From: Monosporascus cannonballus | Lineage: Eukaryota; Ascomycota; Sordariomycetes; Xylariales | DNA: 19,302 nucleotides | Assembly: GCA_004154925.1 (NCBI GenBank) | Contig: QJNS01000522.1 | Coordinates: 1 to 19,302 of the forward strand | Reading direction: 5' to 3' | Shown: in pieces, positions 8,662 through 17,440 of the stretch | How the letters are laid out: each line of letters starts with the position of its first letter | How positions within the stretch are numbered: position 1 is the stretch's first letter | Translations under genes and position numbers: made by a program | The notes under the pieces: model-generated | Seen by the model: the letters and a program-made list of their open reading frames with translations, nothing else | Database searches by the model: none | Told to the model about the DNA's origin: nothing

Positions 8662-9129
8662 TCATTTAAGAAGCGATTTGACACGATGACCAAAACCGCT
8701 CAATGAAGGTTTGAGCCCTATAGGGGGCGGCTGTTCGACTAGGAGGGGATAGCTCGTTGGAAGCTCTTGAGGAGTCGGTCCTGGAATATCTGGAAGCTCA
8801 GCTCGCCTGTGGATATTGTCTTGGCCAGCCGGGAGCTCAGAGTATTGGGGAGGAGGATCGAGGGTTGAAGGCTCCCTCGAGCGCGCCGCAGTGGTCCTTG
8901 TGGAGGAGTGCGAAGCCCAATGATAGTTGCCTTGGTGTAGGTATTCAGATTCATCTGGATTCGGGAGATGCCAATAGTGATAATGAATATGCACATCTTG
9001 GGATTCCCGGCACCGACGGCAGACACCTTTGATCCGGCGATAGCCAGGCCCCGCGGGAAATCGCCGGTGGAAGCTCTCGGAGCGGGAATGACCACAGCTG
9101 ATGCACTTGTGCCGATGTGTATGACCCAT
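8662..9129 (-). CDS. Small cysteine-rich (CxxC/CxxC) protein with Pro-rich tail
   Basis: ATG at 9129 (MGHTHRHKC) is the first ATG of this minus-strand frame, which runs to a stop at 8662, giving 155 residues. The first about 40 residues hold C-I-S-C, then HRRFP, then C-R-R-C, with many His residues nearby. That is a likely zinc-ribbon or treble-clef site of two CxxC knuckles. The rest is low complexity and Pro-rich, with PPPQYSELP, which contains a PPxY-type WW-domain-binding motif. The C-terminus is basic. Similar CxSCG...RRFP...CRRC proteins of unknown role are, to my knowledge, common in ascomycetes; that is recollection, not a search. It is divergent from the RING-patatin gene, with 276 bp between starts. 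Confidence 0.65.
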   Translation of the reverse strand: MGHTHRHKCISCGHSRSESFHRRFPAGPGYRRIKGVCRRCRESQDVHIHYHYWHLPNPDESEYLHQGNYHWASHSSTRTTAARSREPSTLDPPPQYSELPAGQDNIHRRAELPDIPGPTPQELPTSYPLLVEQPPPIGLKPSLSGFGHRVKSLLK

Positions 9130-9405
9130 GATGAGATAAGTCCGCAATGCCCTGTCTAAAGGGGTAACGCGAAGAGAGCCTGGTGGATTAAGACGTCTTT
9201 AAATGATATTGAAGGCCATTTCTAGCTGCAAGGTATATCGCTTCGTCTCTTACCGTAGAAGACGGCCGTTTTTGGCCAATTACGAAAATAGGAGGCCGGA
9301 AGTGAATTACGACAAAAGGTAATTGTCTATTAAATATGGGATATATATCCCGGGAGAGATTCGTCGAAATTCACTACTTTGATATCATTAATAAAAGTGT
9401 TCGCG
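9130..9405. promoter_or_regulatory. Divergent intergenic region upstream of the RING-patatin gene
   Basis: The 276 bp lie between the starts of the minus-strand cysteine-rich gene and the plus-strand RING-patatin gene. An ATATATAT-like patch at about 9341-9348 could serve as a TATA-type element about 60 bp before ATG 9406. No specific factor site can be claimed. Confidence 0.35.
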
Positions 9406-12396
9406 ATGTTGCTCCCCTGTTCTCACTGGATCTGGTCTTCGGGGGGGGAAGCGCCCACCATCGCAGGGTCTCACCGCTTAGAGGACCTTACCTCCTCGCT
9501 ACCCCCTCATGATCCGGCTCCAAGCCTCGTTTTAATGATTGGATGCCGCCGGCGACCAGCAGCATGCCGCGGCTCCAAAAGACGGCCAGCGGGCATATGT
9601 CTCGATTTTCATAATGCTGGCGAATTTCCTCTTTTGCTCGGCACAGCAATCCTCCACGAACAGTCTAAGATTAGGATCCCGTGTTGCCGCCCGACGCGAG
9701 AAAGTTGCCCTCCGGCGTGCACATCACAGGCGCAGGCAGACGCAGCCATATATTCTCACTTACTATACCCTTTCGTCGATGTCTTTTGCTTTTACGCGTA
9801 CGGTAGGGAAGACTTGGAAAGCATTGCCAGACATTTGGCTATATGGATCCAAACCAGCCAGCCCACGCCGCGATCCAACCATCCCCCACAGATACTTATT
9901 GTGCTGGCCGGCAACCATTGGGAGCGGCAAGGGAAGACGATTTCGCGAAAGTTCGACACCCTTATCGGCGAGACAGCGACCTGTGCGCTAAACTCGTGCT
10001 TTTCGAAGGTTTCCTTCGTACAGCTGCCGCATGTCAGTCGTCTGCTCGCGGTACCCCCTTTCGTGATAGAACATGCTCAGACCGTCCGCCAAAAACGCCG
10101 AGAAGCGCACGCGTTATTCGCGGTACAACACCTGAATTCGTTATTTGACCGAGCGTTTAATACAGTAAACAGTTTTCCAAGCACTCCATTTGACTGCCTT
10201 TACGCGGCCAGGCAAGACTTTCCGGTCGACCCTAGCATGGTTACACATTTTGAAAATTTCATAAGACAGCTACCGGTAGCCCGTCAACTACGCGATTTCG
10301 CTGCACCAGTCGTTGCATCGACCATCGTTTTAGACCAGTACCCTCCTGGGATGCATTGTAAGCTTGGAAAAACCCTCGCCGGAACCCCAACTAACTTACC
10401 GAAGTTTTCAGGCCTGCGGAGGTATACCAGAAACTGTATAAAAATATCTGTCTTGAAATAGGAAAGATCGCATTCCAGAATCAGAAAGACCGTGAGGGCG
10501 GTCTTCTGCTTCCGAGCGCATTTTGCAGTTTGGTCGTAACCCACTTGGAGTCCTTCTTTATGCAACTCGTTAACGGCCAGTCTGCGACATCAGTCCACGG
10601 AGCCGTGCTTGCAAGGTATAAAGAGGAATGGCGCCGTATCCGGAGCAGTCAGTCCTGCTTCACTTGCTTCGTATCTGCCCCGCAATACGTGATGCGATGC
10701 GGGCATGCCATCTGCGAGAACTGTGTGCAGGCATGGGGCCAGTCAGAGCCCCCGGACCCTTGGCTTTTCCGTCTTCATAAGTGTAAGCTTTGTCAAGAGC
10801 AAGTAGATCTGGTCGTGCGAATTCGTCCTCCAACAGCAGGGCATGGCATTCTCTGCATCGATGGAGGGGGCGTTGGCGGCATCATCCCATCCACCATACT
10901 TGAACTTATCCAGGACCGTCTGGACCTACCGATTCCAATCCAGGAACACTTCAGCATGGCATATGGCGTTAGCGTTGGTAAGTGCTACTCTTACCTGTCA
11001 CCTTCCGAGCTAATTGTGATTTGTAGGCGGTCTGGTTATTCTTGGCTTATACGAGAAAGGTTGGTCCGCGGCTAGTTGCACTTTTAAGCTGCAGACATTA
11101 GCCGAAGAAGCATTTTACAAACCTGCGCACCTATTTTCAATGCTGTTTTTTATACTGAAATGGATCCATCTCCTTCTTTTCGGTCACCTGTATTCGGAAC
11201 GAGGAATAGAGAACGCCCTTAAAGGGGTGTTTGGGGATAAGAGGATAATGGCTCCATCGTACGCCACCGCCATTGGGACAAAGATTGGCATCCTAACCAC
11301 GAGTATCGAACCGCCGATTACCTATCTCTTTACCAACTATAACGGAATCGGTGGCACGCGAGGTGGCTATGTCGTGCCCAGAGGCTGCGACCATGTCAGG
11401 ACGTGGGAGGTGTAAGTATGCCGCGTATCCTACATAGGACCGCAAGATACTGATGGCGAAGCAGAGCCCGAAGTACATCCGCTGCCCCGATGTGCGTGCG
11501 CCATATGTCCTTTAGCTCGTAGCTGACGATGATCCAGGTTTTTCCCGCCTATCCATATACAGGAAGTCGGGTCACTTCACGATGGCGGCGTCCTGCGAAA
11601 CAACCCTACGATCGTAGGCCTTTCAGAGTTCTCGAAGCTTACGGAGGGCGCTACACCAGACTTCGTGATAAACCTGGGCACTGGTTCGCCACCCGAGCCC
11701 AACATGCTCGCCGAGAGACCGAGGGGGTTTTGGCGCAGTGGTTGGCTGCCCCGCCTTGTCCGCGCCTATTTGTCCTTTTTGCAGGGCCAGAGGACTTGGA
11801 ACGACGTCGTGTGTTTGGTTAAAAAGAGGCCTCGGGAGGACGGGTACTACCGGCTCGACATCACCCTAGAGGGCAGGATCCTCCTTGATGATACCGCATC
11901 AATGCCTTTGTTGAAATCACTTGTGCTTCAGGATACAAGTCTGCAGGCTATTACAGGGGAGCTTGCGCAGCGACTCTTTGCGGCTTTATTTTATTTTGAG
12001 TTAACGGCAGTCCCCGTAAAGTCGGGATCCCGGCTTCGTGTTCAAGGACAAGTGCTGTGTACACGGAAGGCGGGAGACCCGGCGTTGCCGAAGATTTTAC
12101 GGCGCCTTAGACACTCTGTGATCTCGATTGATGGGAGGGAAAGACGATCTAGACCGGTAGCTGACGTCCATGGAAACATCAAGCTAATACTCGACTTTAC
12201 CGCGGACAGTTGCATTAGCCTGGAGTTAAAGGAAGGTCGGTCCGGTTCATCCTTTCCCTTAAGCGGCTCTCCGTATACTATTTCTAGGTTAGTTACCCGT
12301 GGGGGTTTGGGGGCAACATTTGGTACCCGCGGTCATAAAAGGAGGGCGGATTGTGAGTTGCAGGAACGACCAACACAACGAATGAGGATTTGCTGA
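9406..12396 (+). CDS. RING-like finger plus patatin phospholipase protein, five exons
   Basis: Exons are 9406-10357, 10405-10977, 11027-11411, 11465-11491 and 11538-12396. Introns of 46-53 nt have GT...AG ends, and the product is 931 residues with no internal stop. The N-terminal 300 residues are a fungal-specific region (SLPPHDPAPSLVLMIGC, KRRPAGICLDF). A RING-like finger follows at about 402-450: CFTC, CGH, CENC, CKLC. The patatin domain then shows the oxyanion loop DGGGVGG near 470, nucleophile Ser in GVSVG near 507, and catalytic Asp in HDGGVLRNNP near 661, so the dyad is complete. Patatins are acyl hydrolases of lipids; in fungi and animals related domains also head immune-like proteins. 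The finger could act in ubiquitin transfer or protein binding. An extra upstream exon cannot be excluded. It is apparently intact among decayed neighbours. Confidence 0.88.
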
Positions 12397-13665
12397 GATT
12401 GTTCCGAAAGCAATATTTAGATATGTGAGGTAGGTGTCAGCGCCAAGCAGAAGGCATATTTTGTCACGGGTAGGGCACGGTATTGTTTGCGGCGTTCGGA
12501 AGGTAACAAGGGAAACGGTTATCAATTGTCCCAAAAGGTTTTTCATGATGAACGTAGTTATTCAGGTACTTTGTAAGGCTTGCCAATGCGGACCATTGTC
12601 ATCGCCAAACTACCAAGTTGACCTATCAGTTCGTTAGCTAGTGGATTCCGGCCCCTTTTTCGGCGTCGCGAGCCGGCTCCATCAGTAGTATACAGTAAAT
12701 CGCCCGCTCCATATTGTCGCTGAGTGTGTCGGGTGATTCCCAAAGATAAGTGCAAACTATGAGGCCGCCATTTGAACAATAGGTCGTAACTGTTCCTCCC
12801 CCTCTAGCCTAGAAGCGGTAATTTAAGGCAGGCTTGCAGAGTGAAATCCATCTAAAAGGTTATCGCGCGGTTTGGCCGTATACGCCACCGCATACGCAAG
12901 ATAGGGGCTCGCCTGCAGGAGCGATACGTTGCATGATGTAACTAGACTCCGGGCTTCCTTGTGCTTACGTCCTGTGCGTTGTAGGGAGAATAATAGACAC
13001 AACTACGACAGAGAGAAAATACGGAAAGGGTGGAGGACACGTAGTATCCCGTGAATTATGCGCTGAAATGAATACATACACATTATCTACGCCTTACCAT
13101 CGTCACAACAGAGGCCCGATAAGGCTCCTTAGTTCAGATGGATGCCTCGAGGGATATCCGACCAGGGCGCAGGCGGCTGCGTCGCCCCCCAAGACTGTCC
13201 GAGTAAAATCAACCCTAGTTCTAGTCAAACACCTCAGGTACTTTGCCGAAACTGACGCGTAATGGAACCCCCTCATATCCTAGTCGTAATCTGTATGATG
13301 TTGGGTAGTATTATTATTACTACCAAGAACAAGAAATAGCGCACGAAGAATCTAGCCTTCTTTTCCCAGGACCTTATTCCGTTCCTGATTCTTTTCCTCG
13401 TTGTTATCCTCTTAACATGGCACAAATCCGCCAGATTATACTTACTGGCTAACAAATGTATTTAAGTAAAGCTTCGTCATATTGCGCTTGTGACAGCTAA
13501 GTTATCGAGTGCGACAGGTTCCCTCGTTCTAGGACATAAACAGCCTCCCCTATGTCGAACCATCTTTTCGCCAAATATTATCCAAACGTACGAGTTTACT
13601 GCCATTCTTCTTACATTTCCAACCCCCTAATCTCGGAATCCACAACTCCTTAGCTTTATACTACC
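12397..13665. other. 1.27-kb intergenic region without supported gene
   Basis: Only short frames of irregular codon use occur on both strands (for instance 12434-12637 and 13068-13262). I see no domain, TIR, tandem repeat or RNA gene. A TATTATTATTACTA run lies at about 13307-13321. The last part presumably holds the promoter of the BAH-PHD gene. Confidence 0.35.
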
Positions 13666-15039
13666 ATGGCGACCACGCGCAAGCGACCTCGGCCGGAGAT
13701 TGAGGAGACGCAAGCCGAATGCCCCTTTATTGTCACTTATCCCGATTCAAACGAGAGGAAGAAGAAGGCGAGGCGAAGACACAAGGAGCAAGATATGCCC
13801 ATATAACGTTTCCCCTTTTCGCCTCTAGGCGGATTTGAACATCCTAACGGCAAATTGGATTGCCATTACCAGATTCAACCTTCCCAGAGATGGATTGACA
13901 TGAAGCAATACAAGAGCTTCGTCCGTATGTAGGATCCCTCCCTGTACTTCGGTCCGGTATTCTCACAGTATCGCTTCAGTTAACCACGTTTCATATTATG
14001 AGGGAAATTTCATTTTCGTCGCTAATGGCTCGACCGTCAAACGGCAGAAGAAGTCAGATTCCGATTGGGTTGCTAAGATTCTCGAGATACGAGCAAGCGA
14101 CGAGAGTCATATTTACGTCAGAGTGTATTTGACGTATTGGCTGGATGAGCTACCGTCTAGAACACAGGAGGGGAAAAGGACGATTCAGGGAAGGCAATCA
14201 TATCACGGTCAAGACGAACTGATCGCTTCAAATCATAGTAAGTCCGGACATCTTTATCCTTGAATCTTCAGGAAGCGGCAAGCCCAATTAATTTCTTCTA
14301 GTGCAGGTTATCAGCGTATACAGTATTGCAGCATCGGCAACGGTTAACTACTGGGATGAGAATAAGGATGAAGTTCAGTCCGCCCTGTACTGGCGACAGG
14401 TGTTGGATGTTCGGAATATGAGGTTTTCGGTAGGTTTACTAAACCAAATACCGATGTTAGGGCCGTTGTTTTATATTTGCAAGTAGTTAATAATGTCCCC
14501 AGGTAGCCCAACCGCGCTGCAGATGCAACCGCCCCGAGAATCCGGACGAAAACTTAACTTGCTGTACCAACGAAGAATGCAAGGAATGGCTACATGATCG
14601 TTGCCTTATAGACGAGGCTTTATTGAAAACATACAAGCGACTCGGCACAAATAAGCCTCATAAGTCGGTGCCAATCAAGCAGGAGCAGGAGGAAGAGCCC
14701 AAACGATTTCTTAATCTGAACGAGTCTGGCGCTGCCCGGCACTCGATCAACGTGGATCCCGAAGAGCAGCGGACCACGATCAAACTTGTCAAGACGGAGC
14801 ACTCGATGGCGGGTGCCGTCGCGTTTGGCACGGAGTCGAAGAAAGGGGGGCGGCGGCGTAGACGGAAACCTAGCGCCCCGGGCACTGCCAGGCTGTACGA
14901 AGGACTCTTTAAAGCCGCCATAAAGAGTGACTCTAGCGCGTTGGTTATCGAGATCAGCGATCTCCGTAATAACGTCAGGGGAGAGAAGAAATGGACAGGG
15001 TCGGTCGGCTGCCTTGTATGCGGACATCAGATCAATTAG
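13666..15039 (+). pseudogene. BAH-PHD chromatin reader, four exons, one in-frame TAA
   Basis: Exons are 13666-13924, 13980-14237, 14302-14429 and 14503-15039, with clean GT...AG introns of 55-73 nt. The N-terminus is basic (ARRRHKEQD). A BAH domain spans about residues 88-215: YYEGNFIFVANG, DWVAKILEIRASDE, YHGQDELIASNH and DEVQSALYWRQVLDVR. A PHD-type finger starts near 221 (CRC, CC, ECKEWLHDRC), with a final CLVCG at the C-terminus after an 110-residue Lys/Glu-rich insert. BAH-PHD proteins read histone marks; EPR-1 of Neurospora binds H3K27me3, but orthology is not claimed. One TAA at 13804-13806 (codon 47) interrupts an otherwise continuous first exon. No usable intron removes it, since the only GT...AG pair would be 24 nt. 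A sequencing error or a downstream start would leave a functional gene. Confidence 0.82.
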
Positions 15040-15301
15040 GTGCGGCCAAGTAAAGCACAGATAGAACCGTGAAGATAAGACGGAACTGTCGCCAATCGCT
15101 ACCTACTTAATATCATGTACTTCACCGTGGCCCGTTTCCACCAGGAATTCCCGTATCTCTGAGTCCGTCATTCTTCCGCCTTACGCCATCTAATGCCCAG
15201 CCAACAGTTCCTCCGTTGAGGCCCAGCTTATCCCCTCGTTTGAATGAATCGCAGTCTTATGATTACGGGATTATCATCATGTTTGACAAGTTGGGATCAC
15301 T
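15040..15301. other. Intergenic, no supported gene
   Basis: No coding frame, repeat or RNA structure was recognised between the BAH-PHD gene and the next small ORF. Confidence 0.3.
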
Positions 15302-15568
15302 ATGGGCCCCACTTCGTGCAAGGTGCTTGCGCCGCTCAGCCTAGGTAAACGCCCCCTTCTTTCCGCCGAAGCCAGGAGGCCTCGTTCATCGTTGCCTGCC
15401 TTAGTATCTTTACCAACCAGCTATCTACCGGGCCGCGCCATGAGAATCCTTTTCCTCAAGCGGGGGTATTACGCCCCTGGTCTCCCCGTGGTCGATGCTG
15501 AAGACTCCCACCTGGTAATAAACGTCAATTCAGGCCAAGAGATCATCCCGCGCTTTATATCTGCCTGA
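15302..15568 (+). CDS. Possible small ORF of 88 residues, unknown
   Basis: ATG at 15302 opens a frame ending at TGA 15566-15568. Codon wobble is moderately C/G-biased, especially in the second half (RILFLKRGYYAPGLPVV, then SHLVINVNSGQEIIPRF). There is no signal peptide, membrane segment or known motif. It lies alone between the BAH-PHD gene and the GC-rich mosaic. It could be a remnant exon or chance; confidence is low. Confidence 0.28.
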   Translation: MGPTSCKVLAPLSLGKRPLLSAEARRPRSSLPALVSLPTSYLPGRAMRILFLKRGYYAPGLPVVDAEDSHLVINVNSGQEIIPRFISA

Positions 15569-15868
15569 CTGCTCCCATGATTCCAGAATGACTCTAGTGT
15601 TGCTTCCGGACCAAGCGACACCTCCGACACGGGGTGCACCTCTCACCCCTTTAGTTCTCAGATCAGTGACGCTTCTCCCCTCGCCCGGGTGCGGCGTGAT
15701 CCGTCCAGCATTCCGTAATCGCTAGGCGCGTCAGGAATGGGCCTTGCTTGCTTTTAAGGGGGTAACGCCGGGTCGTACTTTATGAATTTGCAGGCATCTT
15801 TTATGCATGCTCGTCAGTGGGCATTACCAAGTAGAAGCGCTTGAAACTCCGTAACTTTCGTTTACGTC
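15569..15868. other. Intergenic, no supported gene
   Basis: This contains a Cys/His-free, Pro-coding C-rich patch around 15610-15660 but no convincing frame. It leads into the GC-rich mosaic; no TIR or target duplication was found at that border. Confidence 0.3.
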
Positions 15869-16318
15869 ATGTACCCCATCTACTCGGTGAACATGGGACA
15901 GCTGTTGACGAAGGCGATGCCCATCACCGAGCGCCTTAGCATCATCGCGAACTTTGAGAGGTATCTGTTGTGCAACATTTCGGGCCCGATCGTGGACCTC
16001 AAGCGCGCGTACATGACGCCGGCGGCGGTGGACATGGCCTGGCCCAGGATCTGGACCAACCGCGTGATCCCGGAGCAGGTGGACGGCGAGTACAATATCG
16101 CGGATGCGAACGGCGGCAATATCCTGTTCTCGTACGGGCTGATGCCTATACAGATGTACTTAAGGGGCGCGAGGTGCGCCATCGTGAGCATCCCCTTAGT
16201 GCGTAATCGTGCACATCCAGACGCGTCCGGTCTTTCGATCGGCACGGGAAGTAGAACGCCGCCGACCGATATACTGGCTGTCGGGAAGCCCTGGGTGGGC
16301 GCTCGGAACTTGTGGTAG
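15869..16318 (+). pseudogene. GC-rich mosaic, plus-strand block: unidentified coding segment
   Basis: ATG at 15869 follows an in-frame TGA at 15842 and opens 149 residues. The first about 110 residues (to about 16199) have very strong G/C third positions (ATC, GTG, GAC, CGC, GCG codons) unlike all neighbours. They read like a globular protein: PITERLSIIANFERYLLCN, then WTNRVIPEQVDGEYNIAD, then GGNILFSYGL. From about 16200 the frame enters the 33-bp repeat and loses that quality, so the true segment probably ends there. No family was recognised. The block is probably part of a gene brought in from a source with different base use. A structural protein fragment of a fungal virus is one possibility; I cannot support it from motifs. 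Confidence 0.5.
16217..16249. repeat. 33-bp direct repeat, copy 1
   Basis: Begins CCAGACGCGTCCGG and ends CGGCACGGGA. It matches copy 2 (17094-17126) at 31 of 33 positions, both differences being C/T. Its first 14 bases are nearly palindromic. It marks the end of the plus-strand coding block. Confidence 0.8.
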
Positions 16319-16319
16319 A

Positions 16320-17240
16320 GCAAGTTTTGTGCGAAAACCGGAACGTGACCTCCCGGCCTGCGCGGCCATGTTTGTGCTGACATGCCCGGGCTAGCCCGCC
16401 AGTGCAAAGGCTGCTGGCCGGTCTCGAAGGGGGACATCTGCGACATTCCGTGAGTATCTCCCGGGTGAGCTCGTTGGCTTTCGTCGTGGAGCTCGTGGAG
16501 GCGGCCTCCACGATGAGCGCGTGGATGTTCTCGTCCATCGTGGTGCCGTCGTGCCTTTACGTTCTTCATTATACGTCGTGGTTAGTTGGGACTCTCTTAG
16601 CGTTCAGCTTGTTGATGATGTCTGCCTCTTGGACGACAAGGTGTCCTGCACGTCCTTGAGCATGCTCTCGATGATGATCGCCTCCTCCCGACCATGGGTG
16701 GAGCCGTGTGCCTTGGCCGGCTCGTTGCCCGCGCTCGTTGATGCTCGGCCCGGCGACCTGCACCACCAGGGCCCGGCCGGTGACGGGGCATACGAGCCGC
16801 TGTCTTCGCGGAGGGCATTCAGGTCGAAGTCGTGCAAGGACCTGATAGTGTTCAAGAAGTCTTGGAAGAGCTGAGGTTCATGGTCAACCAGTCGTCTTGT
16901 CAGGCTCGCGATTGGGCCCATCTTCATTGTCGGGGTGTATGGGTCGATGCCGACGCGATCGGGTCCGAGGTCTATCACGGACCTCCGCGTAGGGATGACC
17001 GACATCACCCTCTCGAGCATGGGGTTGCTCCTGGGTTGTTCATGTTGACGTCCAACAGTCCGTGACAATGACATTATGCGTGCCGAGACCCAGCCAGACG
17101 CGTCCGGTTTTTCGACCGGCACGGGAGGTTGCGCGTCATCTCGAGTCTCGTCGCGAGGAAGGCCGACCGCAGGGGCCCGTGCCAGTTGACCTTCGTAAGG
17201 TGGACGAAGTACGACCGAATACATACCGGTATGTAGCAAC
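16320..17240 (-). pseudogene. GC-rich mosaic, minus-strand blocks: frameshifted unidentified coding segments
   Basis: On the minus strand, blocks of strongly G/C-wobble codons succeed one another in different frames. About 17235-17127 holds FVHLTKVNWHGPLRSAF. About 17030-16815 holds PMLERVMSVIPTRRSVIDLG and LVDHEPQLFQDFLNTIRSL. About 16770-16720 holds VVQVAGPSINERG. About 16720-16625 holds EEAIIIESMLKDVQDTL. About 16630-16570 holds QEADIINKLNAKRVPTNHD, then a stop. About 16540-16460 holds MDENIHALIVEAAS. About 16445-16320 holds MSPFETGQQPLHWR and FAQNLLYHKFRAP. These look like pieces of one or more long proteins broken by at least four frame changes. No catalytic motif or family was recognised. 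Intergenic, self-made or viral origins are all open; decay is clear. Confidence 0.5.
17094..17126. repeat. 33-bp direct repeat, copy 2
   Basis: Matches copy 1 at 31 of 33 positions, 877 bp downstream in the same orientation. On the minus strand both copies encode PVP[IV]E[RK]PDASG, but in frames that differ because 877 is not a multiple of three. It lies at the junction between two minus-strand coding blocks. Confidence 0.8.
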
Positions 17241-17440
17241 GTAGGATGATATCCGATCTGACAACCTAGCTAACTTATGGTATGACTAAATCCGTGATAA
17301 GCGTTATGTTCTAGATCCTATATTAAGTTGTTCTATAGCAGCTTTCTCCTTATCGTATGTACCCCTTGCCAGCTTTACTGTATTTTCGAGCCTTCGGCTA
17401 TCCCCCAGACAACATCATCGGGTAAGACTAGATACCTTAT

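Noticed and set aside
10358..10411. CAG acceptor at 10409-10411 for the first patatin intron
   Set aside because: It leads to a stop within about 16 codons; the earlier AAG at 10402-10404 restores the conserved PAEVYQKLYKNICLE frame.
12434..12637. 67-residue plus-strand frame after the RING-patatin gene
   Set aside because: Irregular codon use, no motif, and no splice connection to the preceding gene.
13804..13841. Short intron that would remove the TAA of the BAH-PHD gene
   Set aside because: The only GT...AG pair there gives about 24 nt with no branch site, well below the 46-96 nt of the other introns; the frame is the same on both sides, so a point mutation is simpler.
16494..16512. Perfect 9-bp inverted repeat CGTGGAGGC/GCCTCCACG
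   Set aside because: The arms are separated by one base, so a terminator-type hairpin cannot form well; it is a by-product of GC-rich coding sequence.
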